NCBI RefSeq assembly: GCF_030123405.1
Contig: NZ_CP126110.1
Location: forward strand, 3,162,001 to 3,226,000
Length of the DNA stretch: 64,000 nt
Reading direction: 5' to 3'
Source of the DNA: Neobacillus sp. WH10
Lineage (GTDB): Bacteria > Bacillota > Bacilli > Bacillales > Cytobacillaceae
The notes beneath the pieces are model-generated. The model was not told the DNA's origin. It was given only the letters and a program-made list of their open reading frames with translations, and made no database searches. Positions 18,455-27,949 of this stretch are shown here, piece by piece. The translations under genes and the position numbers were made by a program. Numbering within the stretch: the stretch's first letter is position 1; each line of letters begins with the position of its first letter.

Positions 18455-18760
18455 TTATAGCCATTCTTCAGGTACTGTGCTAGTGTCGGCAATGGAGTAG
18501 GCAGCGTTGGTAATGGCTTCCGCTAAAGTATCTCCAGTTTCGCAAAAATCATTAAAGCAAGCCATTGAAACTCCATTAGTTGAATAGGTAAACCCTAACT
18601 TTTCCAATCTATCGACAATCCGCATCGCGTGGTCAAGATTTTGCTCGGGTTGAAACTCAGAAACAGGAATGAAAACGCCAGTTTCATAATCAAACCATCG
18701 ATCCCATCTATTTAATTTCCAACCTAGAATTCTGCGTGCTATTATTTCTATTTTATTCAT
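18455..18760 (-). CDS. Small hypothetical protein, paralog of 19122-19445
   Basis: 101 residues. It shares with its neighbour RRILGWKLNRWDRW, QPEQNLDHAM, VDRL and AITNAAYSI at the C-terminus. The layout (WxxxxDxxxAW/M plus a late AIxxAA) resembles the phage-related BC1872 or Phage ABA sandwich proteins, a tentative call. AAGGAG lies upstream. This copy differs from the other mainly in loops. Function unknown. Confidence 0.6.
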   Translation of the reverse strand: MNKIEIIARRILGWKLNRWDRWFDYETGVFIPVSEFQPEQNLDHAMRIVDRLEKLGFTYSTNGVSMACFNDFCETGDTLAEAITNAAYSIADTSTVPEEWL

Positions 18761-19121
18761 AGCTTTATTTACTCCTTATCTCTTAATTATTATATTTTAT
18801 CATTTTCATCATATCGGTCCTAAGCAATTATTTAATGAGAAAGCTCAAATTAATAATTGTATGGAGCCATACCTCTCGAATCATTTATACATCCCTATCA
18901 CTTTCCCGTTTATACCACCCATTCGGGGAAATTTTATGACCACAATGAATTTTTCTTTTTCACTACCATATTTTGATTTGAGTATTTGGATAAAAGTATA
19001 TTGGCTAAAATCAGAAAGACGATGAGAACCAACTCATTTATCCAACATAATTTCCGAAAAAAAACTGTCGAGACAATCTCGACAGCTAAATTGGTTCAGA
19101 TAATTAAGATTAAATGGAGTT
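18761..19121. other. Spacer between the two paralogs
   Basis: AT-rich, no gene seen. It contains the terminator of the upstream paralog (19054-19085), so each copy is its own transcription unit. Confidence 0.5.
19054..19085 (-). terminator. Terminator after the 19122-19445 gene
   Basis: Arms CTGTCGAGA and TCTCGACAG with a three-base loop are followed on the minus strand by eight T. Confidence 0.85.
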
Positions 19122-19445
19122 TTAGCATAATTTCTGCCACATTCTTGTGGTATCCGGAACTGAGCTAAGTTCGACAATTGAGTAGGCGGCATTCGTAATC
19201 GCTTGTGCTAACGTCTCACCAGTTGCACAAATGTCATTAAAGCAAACCTTAGAAAGACCTTTTATTGTATAAGCAAATCCCAAATCTTGTAAACGATCAA
19301 CAATTAGCATCGCATGGTCAAGGTTTTGCTCTGGCTGAAAATCAGACTCATGAATGAATATCCCCTTTTCATAATCATACCAACGATCCCATCTGTTTAA
19401 CTTCCAACCTAGTATTCTACGTGCGATTGAATCAATTTTTTTCAT
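19122..19445 (-). CDS. Small hypothetical protein, paralog of 18455-18760
   Basis: 107 residues with an AAGGGGAAGAGG ribosome site. It is a tandem duplicate of the next gene, about 65 % identical by eye over the first 90 residues. It ends with its own unrelated tail (DTTRMWQKLC). The same tentative phage-related family applies. No phage genes surround the pair. Confidence 0.65.
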   Translation of the reverse strand: MKKIDSIARRILGWKLNRWDRWYDYEKGIFIHESDFQPEQNLDHAMLIVDRLQDLGFAYTIKGLSKVCFNDICATGETLAQAITNAAYSIVELSSVPDTTRMWQKLC

Positions 19446-19774
19446 TTCCTCTTCCCCTTTTTTAATTTTTTTAGATTTATTGATTATTTGTTATATAACA
19501 GAATGATTAATTAATTGTAATTATATAACACACTAGGTTTCATTTCCAGTATTTATTAGAAAATTTTTGAAAATTGATGCTACAGTAAAAAGCCCAATCC
19601 TGGATAAAGATTGGGCTCTAACGTATAACAATATCTTATTTTGTGCTTAGCTCATTCTAGATTGTACTGTTTATCGCTGCGATATATAAGCCTGTATTCC
19701 TGTTCATGCTAATTCTCTTGGTACATTGTGACATATTAAAATAAATTGGTTGTGGAAGAAAACTCAAAAAATTA
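19446..19774. other. Intergenic, terminator only
   Basis: AT-rich. Apart from the terminator at 19585-19617 nothing was recognised. Confidence 0.5.
19585..19617 (-). terminator. Terminator after the 19775-20002 gene
   Basis: Arms AGCCCAATC and GATTGGGCT are followed on the minus strand by five T. Confidence 0.8.
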
Positions 19775-20002
19775 TTAGATTCTTTTTTTCACATCTTCTC
19801 TTATGGATTCAATTATTTCATCTGATAAATCTGCCGGAAAAGAGGTCCCATCCTTGAACACCCAGGTATTAATGATTTCGAGGTCTGCTTTTTTAAAAGT
19901 AATGCTATAGTTATCATAGTTGTGGGTAAATTCAGCTGTCACATATTCTTCGACAGCAAAATCATCATCTATAATCATATTTGTCATTTTATATGCCTTC
20001 AT
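19775..20002 (-). CDS. Hypothetical protein, 75 residues
   Basis: Acidic and soluble (MKAYKMTNMIIDDDFAVEEY at the start, a helical DLSDEIIESIREDVKKRI end). AAAGGAG lies eight bases before the ATG, and a terminator follows. Family not recognised. Confidence 0.6.
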   Translation of the reverse strand: MKAYKMTNMIIDDDFAVEEYVTAEFTHNYDNYSITFKKADLEIINTWVFKDGTSFPADLSDEIIESIREDVKKRI

Positions 20003-20213
20003 GATGAAGTCTCCTTTTACTTAACTTTCTTTATGTATAGCGTTAACTTAATATAATTGTTTATTCACTTTTATATATCAACATAAAATTCATCTCCATG
20101 TAGAAGGCTCCGCCACTTTTTCAGCTGTCATTTCTTATTGGGTTATTCATTCATAAAACGATCGACAAACATCAATTTATACTTAGCGCCGCTGTTAAGA
20201 CAAAAAATGCTAA

Positions 20214-20249
20214 TAAAAAAACCATTACCTCCCACATGAGAGGTAATGG
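20214..20249 (-). terminator. Terminator after MFS transporter gene
   Basis: Arms CCATTACCTC and GAGGTAATGG are followed on the minus strand by seven T. It lies 13 bases after the MFS stop. Confidence 0.9.
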
Positions 20250-20261
20250 CTTCGAAGTTAC

Positions 20262-21485
20262 TTATACAGCTTTAGTAAGACTAGTAATGGTTTCTTGCTT
20301 CACTTTAACCTGACCTTTTCTTAAACTAATCATAGCCATAAACGAAATGCAATAAAGGATAGCTAGATAGCCCATTGCAATGGTGACAGTAGCGTGCTGT
20401 AGAATGAATCCTACTAAAATAGGAGATAATCCCCCTAACGCTCTTCCAAAGTTAAAAATCGTGTTAGTTGCTGTGCTGCGAATTTCTACCGGATAATAAT
20501 AACTAATTAATGCCCCATACCCAGCAAACATTCCATTCGAGAAAAATCCAACGATGGCACCGCCAATTAAAACTCCTGTGCTTCCGGACGCATAGGAATA
20601 TAGAAATACAGCCACGGCCGATGCTAATAAAAAGAGTCCATACGTCCTCTTCATTCCAAGACGATCCATAAATTGTCCAAATGTCAGCATACCTGCAATC
20701 ATCCCAACAGCCGTACTAATCGTCCAAAGGGCAGAACTTGAAACCGAAAGCCCTTGTGATTGTTGCAGCATAGATGGCAGCCAAATCATTAAGCCATTAT
20801 AGCCTGCAATTTGGACCGTTGCCATTATTGCTAATGCAATTGTAGTTAGGGCTGTTCTTCTTGTTGCAAACAATTGCTTCAACTTTCCTTGTTTTGCTAC
20901 TAGATGGTTACCTTTTTTCGAAGTCAGCCATTCTGGTGACTCGTCTAAGTTTTTACGCACGATAAAGGCAAAAATAACAGGGATAATTCCAACGAAAAAC
21001 AATCCCCTCCATCCCCAAGTTGGAAGAAGGATCGCACTTAGTAGTGCAGCAAGGATCACACCAAATTGAGCACCAACACTCACATAAGAAGAAGCCCGTC
21101 CTTGTTTATTCTTTGGCCATGCTTCTGCAACAAGCGCCATTCCAATTCCATATTCTCCACCGGCTCCTAAACCGGCAATAAACCTAAAAATGTATACTTG
21201 TTCAATATTTGTTGCCAATCCGGTTAACGCCGTACCAATGGCAAACAATAGAATCGTATAAGTAAAAACTCTAACTCTTCCAAACTTATCGGCTAAAATA
21301 CCGAAAATCATTCCGCCAAATAACATTCCCAAATTAGTAATGGATGAAATAAGTCCACCAGTTGCTAAGTCAATATGAAATTCTGCAATGATCATGGACA
21401 TGGCAAAGGAAATAAACATGATGTCCATACCTTCTAATGTTAAACCTGCTACTGATGCTACCACTGTTTTTTTCTGATAATTCAC
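20262..21485 (-). CDS. MFS transporter, probable anion/metabolite:H+ symporter
   Basis: 408 residues with 12 hydrophobic segments. The loop GILADKFGRVRVF after helix 2 is the MFS signature, and an LDESPEWLTSKKG central loop marks the sugar/acid porter branch. I place the start at a GTG (21483-21485) because AAGGAG lies ten bases upstream; a longer start would translate the terminator hairpin of the leader. The leader carries a PyrR-type attenuator, so the likely cargo is a pyrimidine precursor or nucleobase such as orotate (inference). The upstream gene is a DadA-like flavoprotein in the same direction, but it has its own unit. Confidence 0.88.
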   Translation of the reverse strand: MNYQKKTVVASVAGLTLEGMDIMFISFAMSMIIAEFHIDLATGGLISSITNLGMLFGGMIFGILADKFGRVRVFTYTILLFAIGTALTGLATNIEQVYIFRFIAGLGAGGEYGIGMALVAEAWPKNKQGRASSYVSVGAQFGVILAALLSAILLPTWGWRGLFFVGIIPVIFAFIVRKNLDESPEWLTSKKGNHLVAKQGKLKQLFATRRTALTTIALAIMATVQIAGYNGLMIWLPSMLQQSQGLSVSSSALWTISTAVGMIAGMLTFGQFMDRLGMKRTYGLFLLASAVAVFLYSYASGSTGVLIGGAIVGFFSNGMFAGYGALISYYYPVEIRSTATNTIFNFGRALGGLSPILVGFILQHATVTIAMGYLAILYCISFMAMISLRKGQVKVKQETITSLTKAV

Positions 21486-21539
21486 TTCTGTTATTCTCCT
21501 TCCAAGCCTCACTGGACTATGATTAAAAGATAATGTGGC

Positions 21540-21583
21540 AAAAAATAAAATACCCTTCCATCCAAAGGACAAAAGGGTATTCA
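21540..21583 (-). terminator. Attenuator terminator in MFS leader
   Basis: In the leader on the minus strand AATACCCTT and AAGGGTATT form a hairpin followed by TTATTTTTT. It lies about 55 bases before the GTG start, so it must be overcome for the gene to be expressed. Its 5' arm CCCTTTTG can pair instead with AAAAAGGG at the 3' side of the PyrR hairpin upstream, giving an antiterminator. Confidence 0.75.
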
Positions 21584-21624
21584 TATATACATAATAAGAT
21601 AATATATACGATATTTACATTTTG

Positions 21625-21657
21625 CCCTTTTTGGCCTCTCTGGACCAGATTAAAGGA
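21625..21657 (-). promoter_or_regulatory. PyrR binding hairpin
   Basis: The minus strand carries GGTCCAGAGAGGCC (21633-21646), a match to the PyrR consensus ARUCCNGNGAGGYU loop except at its edges. It is flanked by CCTTT and AAAAAGG, which can form the lower stem. In Bacillus, PyrR bound to UMP holds this hairpin and favours termination; without UMP the antiterminator forms. All three parts, in the right order, are present here. Confidence 0.75.
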
Positions 21658-21672
21658 AATTTATTTTTTCTA

Positions 21673-21701
21673 ATACTACCACGACAATAACCTTGTGACA
21701 A
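21673..21701 (-). promoter_or_regulatory. Promoter of the MFS leader
   Basis: TTGTCA (21696-21701), 17 bases and TAGTAT (21673-21678) on the minus strand. Transcription would begin near 21666, giving a leader of about 180 bases that contains the PyrR hairpin and the attenuator. Confidence 0.55.
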
Positions 21702-21879
21702 TAAAAACATTTAAATTTTTTATAGAAATCAATTAATAAAGTATTCAAAAAATGGTCTCAGTCCTCTTGAACGTAAAACTCTAGTTCACTGGGGGACAGA
21801 CCCACTTTTAGAAAACGTTCTAATATAAAGACCGATTTGTATTTAGGTACAAACCTCCTGAGGACTCGTCCTTTATGAA

Positions 21880-22998
21880 TTATGCCTTAAGAGCTCCAGT
21901 TATATCATAGTTACTCAAATCAATCTCTGTTTGTCTTCCTAGTACTAGTTTGGCTATTTCTCTACCGAGATAAGGTCCACTTGTTAATCCAGATGCCCCT
22001 AAACCATTAGCTAAAAAAATTCCCTCATAATGGGGCAAAGCCCCTGCAACTGGAAGAAAGCCCGGGGAAACAGGTCGAAAACCTACCCGTGTATCAACAA
22101 AGGTACTATTTGCTAAGCCGGGAGCCGTTTCTAAAACCTTGCTTAAAATTTCATTCACTCCGCCAGCAGTTACACGGGTGTCAAATCCAGCCTCATTTTC
22201 GTGTGTTGAGCCGACAATTACACGGCCATTTTCTAATGTGAGCAGATATTGATTATTGGGCGGCATGACAACTGGCCAAGAGCTCGTATCTGTTTCAGGA
22301 ATTTCAAGGTGAACGATTTGCGCTTTTTGAGGTTTTACTAAGAAATCAACACCTAGTGGCTGTAGAAGTTCATATGCCCATGCACCTGCGGTTACAATCA
22401 CCTGATCAGCGAACAACATTTTTTCAGAGAGCTTAATTCCAATCACTCGATTATTTTTACAAACTAGGGACGAATTCCCTTTCAGAAAAGTGACCCCGCG
22501 CTTCATGGACGATCTAATCAGTGCTTTACACAATGCTCTACCATTTACGCGTGCTCCGCCACTGATATAAACGGAACCAAATTCCTCCGATAACGGTGGA
22601 AAAAGTCTCTTCGTTTCTAAAGGAGACAAAATCTTAATCTCTCCAATTTCAGGTGCATCCTCCCGGCGTATTCGCGCTCTCTCGGCCATCTGTTCTAGTT
22701 TTTCCATGTCTGTATGAAGGCTTATGGCCCCTACCCGCTTATATCCTGTATCTTTTTCTCCGTCTGCTTCTAATTGAGCGATTAATTCCGGATAGTAACG
22801 AGCTCCGCCTTTTGCCAACTGATACCATGCTTTGTTGCGCCGCTGCGAAAGCCATGGACAAACAATTCCTGCGGCTGCATCAGTAGCCTGGCCTGAATCC
22901 TCTCGATCAACTAAGATAACCTCTGCACTTTGTCTAGCAAGGTGATACGCGGTCGACGCGCCAAGAATCCCTGCACCAATAATGATTATTTTTTGCAT
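21880..22998 (-). CDS. FAD-dependent oxidoreductase (DadA/glycine oxidase-like)
   Basis: 372 residues of the DAO fold. The FAD motif GAGILGASTAYHLA is at the N-terminus (residues 8-21), and DREDSGQATDAAAG continues it. The C-terminal GLGASGLTSGPYLG segment closes the FAD site. The family oxidises D-amino acids, glycine or sarcosine to imines; the substrate is not readable. AAGGAG lies upstream of the ATG. The next gene downstream is the PyrR-controlled MFS transporter, some 390 bases away with its own promoter. Confidence 0.88.
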   Translation of the reverse strand: MQKIIIIGAGILGASTAYHLARQSAEVILVDREDSGQATDAAAGIVCPWLSQRRNKAWYQLAKGGARYYPELIAQLEADGEKDTGYKRVGAISLHTDMEKLEQMAERARIRREDAPEIGEIKILSPLETKRLFPPLSEEFGSVYISGGARVNGRALCKALIRSSMKRGVTFLKGNSSLVCKNNRVIGIKLSEKMLFADQVIVTAGAWAYELLQPLGVDFLVKPQKAQIVHLEIPETDTSSWPVVMPPNNQYLLTLENGRVIVGSTHENEAGFDTRVTAGGVNEILSKVLETAPGLANSTFVDTRVGFRPVSPGFLPVAGALPHYEGIFLANGLGASGLTSGPYLGREIAKLVLGRQTEIDLSNYDITGALKA

Positions 22999-23185
22999 AT
23001 TACTCCTTTTTCGATTTTATTTATTTTTGGGTTCCTCTCAAAAAACATTATGACTTCATTTAAATTAAACTTTCCAGCTTCGCGAAAATCATTTAATTAT
23101 CTCTTATCTGAATGCAATTTAAGCATATTGCTTATACATTTAAACTAGATTGGTTACAATTCTACTAGAAATGGAGGAAAAGATT

Positions 23186-24328
23186 ATGGTTCGATTTTTT
23201 GCTATACTATCATGCATATTTTTACTATATTTTTCAGGACCTATTATTGAACAAAAGTTTGCGAATTCTGATTCTGTTAAGGCGATTGATCAAGTTCAAT
23301 CTAAAATAAATGAAATCAAAACCAACCCAGAAATACTTACAACCATCAATACTCTATCCGAAAAGATGCAACAATTATTAAAACAGCTTGATCTTCATTT
23401 AAAAGAACTTCCGCTAACACAACAAAAAGATGAACCGACAAACAGAGAAAAAACAAACTTAAAAACCCCGACCGAGCAAATCTTTTCGATTCATAATGTT
23501 GAACTCGGTGAGACAAAAGAAGATATTGAACACATATTAGGACCGGCAAACCGTTCTTCCCTAAACGAATATGGGGCAAAATGGTATACCTACCATGACA
23601 AATATCGAGACTTTTTTATGGTTATGTATGATGAAAAAAATAAAGCAGCCGGTTTATACACGAACCAGGATTTAATTACGTCCGCCAATGGGATTAAGTT
23701 AGGAAGCTCGAAAGAAAATGTACGAGCAAAACTGGGGGAACCACTTACCAACATACAAAAAGGATTGACGATTTATCAATTACAAAAAAATAGCGATTAT
23801 GATGTGTACCTACTTGATGGTGTATATGTAACTATTTTTTACGATAAACACGAGAACAATACTATTACAGCGATGCAATTAATCGACAAAGACATTGAAC
23901 AAAAGAAACATGAACTATATTCCGAAGCAAGTACGGAATTAAAAGAAGGCTTTGAATACCAGTTATTTGATTTAACGAATGCCTCACGAGCTGAACACAA
24001 GCTTCCTATTCTCTCATGGGATAACCGTGTCAGGGAAACTGCCCGTAATCATAGTACGGATATGGCTGTCAATCAGTATTTTGATCACACAAACCTTAAA
24101 GGACAATCACCGTTTGATCGAATGAAGGAAGATCATATCATCTTTTATTTGGCCGGGGAAAACCTTGCCTACGGACAGTTTAGCAGCATCTTTGCCCACG
24201 AGGGTTTAATGAACTCACTCGGCCATAGAAAGAATATATTGCGTAATGGATATGAGTATTTAGGTGTGGGCGTTGCCTTTAATGAACAATCACAGCCCTA
24301 CTACACTGAAAACTTTTATGCTAAATAG
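23186..24328 (+). CDS. CAP-domain protein with CAP-associated N-terminal repeats (YlbC-like)
   Basis: 380 residues. A signal or anchor helix (about 3-20) and a coiled linker (30-90) precede two CAP-associated beta repeats (about 105-230, with VELGETKEDIEHILGPANR and GIKLGSSKENVRAKLGEP). The CAP/SCP domain (about 255-380) shows NASRAEH, HSTDMAVNQYFDHTN and NLAYG. The order is that of B. subtilis YlbC. It would act outside the membrane; its role is unknown. The start at 23186 is fixed by GGAGG nine bases upstream. It is monocistronic. Confidence 0.88.
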   Translation: MVRFFAILSCIFLLYFSGPIIEQKFANSDSVKAIDQVQSKINEIKTNPEILTTINTLSEKMQQLLKQLDLHLKELPLTQQKDEPTNREKTNLKTPTEQIFSIHNVELGETKEDIEHILGPANRSSLNEYGAKWYTYHDKYRDFFMVMYDEKNKAAGLYTNQDLITSANGIKLGSSKENVRAKLGEPLTNIQKGLTIYQLQKNSDYDVYLLDGVYVTIFYDKHENNTITAMQLIDKDIEQKKHELYSEASTELKEGFEYQLFDLTNASRAEHKLPILSWDNRVRETARNHSTDMAVNQYFDHTNLKGQSPFDRMKEDHIIFYLAGENLAYGQFSSIFAHEGLMNSLGHRKNILRNGYEYLGVGVAFNEQSQPYYTENFYAK

Positions 24329-24490
24329 TGGTAAAAGGGAGATTAATACTTCACTGCGGAAATAAACACAGCTTCTGATGGTCGATTTAAACTCCTTTTC
24401 ATTTTCCATTTTCAGATATTCCATTGGTTCATATTTATACAAAGTGTATCATTTTGGGTATTTTTGTGTCCGATTGTGCTGCAAATTTAA

Positions 24491-24542
24491 AAAAAGTATC
24501 AGGCACCATCTAATTTTATAGATGGTGCCTAACACTTTTTTA
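24491..24542. terminator. Two-way terminator with repeat-like hairpin
   Basis: Arms built on GGCACCATCTA and TAGATGGTGCC, extended by AGTAT/AACACT, with A and T runs on both sides. It ends the serine protease gene and can also stop plus-strand transcripts. The GGTGCCTGA-type sequence recurs in Bacillus intergenic repeats. Confidence 0.75.
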
Positions 24543-24551
24543 TCATGAATA

Positions 24552-25904
24552 TTATTTCAATGCGCTAACTGCATTAATTAATCCCTGACCGGACTTTTCA
24601 TCATATCCTGGTTTGAATACATCTTCAGAAGAGTTCAAAATGATGTGTTTTACCTGGGCAGGATTTAGTTTATCTTTACCGTGTTGAGCAATAATAACGC
24701 CGGCAAGTGCAGCAACTTTTGGAGCCGCCATGGAAGTACCTCCTTTATAGCCCCACCCGCCAGGTACTGTAGCATAGCATAGGTAAGAGTTATCTCTTCC
24801 CTCTTTTGTTTCAGGATTATAGTTAGGGCCTAGATCTCCGCCAGGAGCCATTACATCAATTTTTCCTACTCCATAGTTTGAGTAGTATGCCAGATTCTTC
24901 AATTTTCCTCCTGCTGAAACTCTTATCAAATTCTGACTACTCGGGCTTCTATGTGTTGCACCTTTATTATCACCTGAAAGTTTTCCAGGGCTGCTTATAT
25001 CTACGCCATTATTCCCAGCAGATCCAACAACCGTAACACCTTTTTTGATTGCATAAGTAATTGCTCGATTAAACATTTGCACATCTGCAACAACATCTTT
25101 TGTTGCAGTTTCAGGATCCTGGAACCAATCATAGCCGCCTAATGACATATTTACAACATCAACATTATCATCAGCAGCAGTCATCAATGCTTCAGCAATA
25201 TTAGCAGTGGAAGCTTCACCGGTAGGACCAAAGACACGATAAGAAGCCACTTTTAGGTCAGGTCCCACTCCTATTGTTCTTCCTTTTGCTGCAATTGAAC
25301 CCGCAACGTGTGTACCATGGCCATTTTCGTCCTTAGGATCTGAATACCCTGGAACAAATGACTTCCCGTAAGCATAATTTGCTTTTAAGTCTGGGTGGGT
25401 ATAGTCAATGCCTGTATCGATTACTGCAACGACAATATCTTCCCCAGAAACTGGCTTTCCTGTACCTCCAGGAAGGTTCCATGATTCTCCATTATTTGTA
25501 ACTTGTTTAATATCCCATTGATATTTTTCATATAGATCCGGCTTAACAGATGCGGCATCCTCAAAGGAAACCGTTGCTTCCGCAGCTGGTGCCTCAGCAT
25601 AAACTTTGTTTTCTGCTCCAGCTTCAGACACGATTGAAGACTTTTTAACTTCCTTTAGGAAATCAGGATTGCTAGAGGATACCTCAACAGCCCCTAATTT
25701 TTCCAGCTTATGTTGTACCTGACCGCCAGCTTTTTTAAGTAAATCCTCATAACCTGATGGTAGTTTTGCATCATCTTTAAAAACTACTATGTATTTCTTT
25801 TCTACTGATTGGGCATGTCCTACACCAGCACCACTAGCAAAAACTGTAGATGCACACAACGTTAGGCCAATAGCCCCTGCTAAAAATCCTTTTTTAATTG
25901 TCAT
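24552..25904 (-). CDS. Secreted subtilisin-like serine protease (S8 with I9 propeptide)
   Basis: 450 residues. A signal peptide (about 1-30, cut after GHAQ) precedes an I9 inhibitor propeptide (about 35-105, YIVVFKDDAKLP). The S8 domain has D163 in VIDTGID, H196 in HGTHVAG and S391 in GTSMAAP. A long loop with many Asp and Gly resembles Ca-binding subtilases. It would degrade protein outside the cell. AAGGAGG precedes the ATG at 25902-25904; an upstream start adds 11 residues that would be the untranslated leader. It is followed by a terminator. The thermolysin-type protease gene lies just upstream on the same strand, as a second extracellular protease. Confidence 0.95.
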   Translation of the reverse strand: MTIKKGFLAGAIGLTLCASTVFASGAGVGHAQSVEKKYIVVFKDDAKLPSGYEDLLKKAGGQVQHKLEKLGAVEVSSSNPDFLKEVKKSSIVSEAGAENKVYAEAPAAEATVSFEDAASVKPDLYEKYQWDIKQVTNNGESWNLPGGTGKPVSGEDIVVAVIDTGIDYTHPDLKANYAYGKSFVPGYSDPKDENGHGTHVAGSIAAKGRTIGVGPDLKVASYRVFGPTGEASTANIAEALMTAADDNVDVVNMSLGGYDWFQDPETATKDVVADVQMFNRAITYAIKKGVTVVGSAGNNGVDISSPGKLSGDNKGATHRSPSSQNLIRVSAGGKLKNLAYYSNYGVGKIDVMAPGGDLGPNYNPETKEGRDNSYLCYATVPGGWGYKGGTSMAAPKVAALAGVIIAQHGKDKLNPAQVKHIILNSSEDVFKPGYDEKSGQGLINAVSALK

Positions 25905-26258
25905 TTGTTGACCTCCTTTATATTTTCTAATTTTCATTATATTGCAAATTATCAGTTGGGTAATCCTTCTTTTTTCGACAACAAAAAACAGTATGTCCTA
26001 CTTTAGAAGTACATAAAGTGTATTTTCTCCCACTAGTTAATTCCAAAATAGATAAATATTATTATTTTTTCTTTTGAAAGGAATGGAATTTCTGCAAATT
26101 TTGTAGAAATTCCAGTTCTATTTACTTAGCTGGTTTTATTGAAAACTTTGATTTTCTAAGATTTTTTGTAATACATCAATGATGATCCTTTCAAATAAAT
26201 GACAAAAGCTTAGGGAACAGTCACTTTCACTGTTACCTAAGCTTTGGAAATCTACTAT
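25905..26258. other. Spacer between the two protease genes
   Basis: Contains the terminator of the metalloprotease (26204-26246) and the promoter region of the serine protease. No gene is visible. Confidence 0.5.
26204..26246 (-). terminator. Terminator after metalloprotease gene
   Basis: Arms AAAGCTTAGG(T/G)AACAGT and ACTGTTACCTAAGCTTT form a long hairpin. The following T content is modest (TTTTG). Confidence 0.7.
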
Positions 26259-27899
26259 TTATTCTAAAATTCCTACTTTATCAAAACCACTGGCAGCAGC
26301 TGCTGCTTCAGAACTTCCTTCACCATAAAGGTCGGTAGCTGATTGAATGATTGCCATTCTGGCCTGACTAAAATTAGAAGTTGGGGTTAAGTAAGTAGTT
26401 AGTGCACGGTAGTAAATTTTTCCAAGTTTTTCCCGTCCAATTTCCTGTGCCGTTTGGTAGGCGGCATGGTTGATGATGGAGGAATTAATGTGAACACCGC
26501 CATTATCTAAATTACGTGGAAGATCATAGAACTCATTCATGTGAGAAGGATATTTCCCTTTTCCATTTCCATACGGTACATAGGCTGCTCCCACTGAATA
26601 TTTACTTGGATTACTTAAGCTGCGCAACGATTCTCTGCCGCTAGCTTTGGCACCAGGACCCATAATATCTTCGCCAATTTCCCAATTGGCATCATCGATT
26701 AATGCACCAAAGATATCAGAAAAAGCTTCATTTAGTGCCCCGGACTGAAAACGATATTGTAAATTAGCCGTATTCGTCGTAACGCCATGGGTCATTTCAT
26801 GAGCAGCTACATCAAGGCCAGCCGAAAGAGAAATCATGAATGAGCCATCTCCATCACCATATGTCATTTGACGACCATCCCAAAATGCGTTGTTATAGTT
26901 CGTTCCAAAATGAACAAAAGATTTGATGGCCATGCCTTTATCATCTAACGAATTCCTGCCGTGTTCATCAAGGTAATAGTCGTAGACCTTTTCTGAATTA
27001 TAATGAGCATCGACTGCAGCCCGGTCATAATCCGTTTTGAATGATGCACTATTACTAGTAAATAATGAACCTGTTGGTGCATCATAGGTAAATATTCCAC
27101 CTAAGCCTTCGTGGGCATAATCCGCTAATTGAAAGACTGTACCTTCATTAGGATTTTTACTTTGAGATATATGTAGAAGTCTATGTGCTCCTAATACTCC
27201 TGTCCCATTTCCAGTTTGCGATTTGATTTCATCTGCGTCCATTATGGCATTATATTGATCAATGACCTCTCCTGAATGTGCATCCACAAAGACAAACCAG
27301 TTTCCAGGCTTTTCACCTAGGAAATTGACATTAACTTTAAAGGCTAAATTATTTTTCCCCTCAAATGGATAGACTACAAGTTCAGTTGTAGGATCATATT
27401 GTAATTGAGCTGGAGCCTCAACAGAAGACTTCGCTGCCTCCAATGCCTTTTCACTGCTTACATCTGGTGATGTATTTAGTGACCCTTCATCTACATCCTT
27501 ATTTACGGAACCATTTACCGCGACTACCTCATTCTTTTCATTATAGTGGACAATAACTTCAGCACCTTCTACCGGTACTCCATTTTTGGTTTGATTAAAA
27601 CGAACATGTGTCATACCGAGATTATCTTTTATCGCAGTTTTTTCTTTTAAATTCGTCTTAGTATTACTGATTCCTATTTTATTTTTCTTTTCTTCTAAAT
27701 AGTTAAGGGCATCAGTCGCATTACTAGTAGTGCGTTTTTCTACATGCTTCTCTTTAACAAAAATCGGTACATTCGCATTTTCATTCCATTTTTGTATAAC
27801 GTTTGCCTCAGGTTGTTTAGCTAGTACATTACTAAATGGAATGGTTCCTGCTAAAAGTGCTGTTGATAACACAACTGGAATAATTAACTTCTTCTTCAA
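26259..27899 (-). CDS. Bacillolysin, thermolysin-type neutral metalloprotease (M4)
   Basis: 546 residues, normal for NprE/NprB type. A signal peptide (1-27, ALA) is followed by a long FTP/PepSY propeptide (about 60-230) and the mature M4 domain. The zinc site is H367-E368-M-T-H371 with the third ligand Glu in GALNEAFSD, and HINSSIINHAAY carries the catalytic His. It is secreted and cuts at the amino side of large hydrophobic residues. The start is a TTG with AAGGAGG upstream. It forms a pair of monocistronic secreted proteases with the downstream subtilisin. Confidence 0.95.
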   Translation of the reverse strand: MKKKLIIPVVLSTALLAGTIPFSNVLAKQPEANVIQKWNENANVPIFVKEKHVEKRTTSNATDALNYLEEKKNKIGISNTKTNLKEKTAIKDNLGMTHVRFNQTKNGVPVEGAEVIVHYNEKNEVVAVNGSVNKDVDEGSLNTSPDVSSEKALEAAKSSVEAPAQLQYDPTTELVVYPFEGKNNLAFKVNVNFLGEKPGNWFVFVDAHSGEVIDQYNAIMDADEIKSQTGNGTGVLGAHRLLHISQSKNPNEGTVFQLADYAHEGLGGIFTYDAPTGSLFTSNSASFKTDYDRAAVDAHYNSEKVYDYYLDEHGRNSLDDKGMAIKSFVHFGTNYNNAFWDGRQMTYGDGDGSFMISLSAGLDVAAHEMTHGVTTNTANLQYRFQSGALNEAFSDIFGALIDDANWEIGEDIMGPGAKASGRESLRSLSNPSKYSVGAAYVPYGNGKGKYPSHMNEFYDLPRNLDNGGVHINSSIINHAAYQTAQEIGREKLGKIYYRALTTYLTPTSNFSQARMAIIQSATDLYGEGSSEAAAAASGFDKVGILE

Positions 27900-27949
27900 A
27901 AAATTACCTCCTTAACGTAAATTAAAATTAGTATAAAACTAAATATTCA

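Noticed and set aside
24491..24542. Riboswitch-like hairpin before the serine protease
   Set aside because: It lies behind the gene and is flanked by T and A runs on both sides, so it is a two-way terminator.
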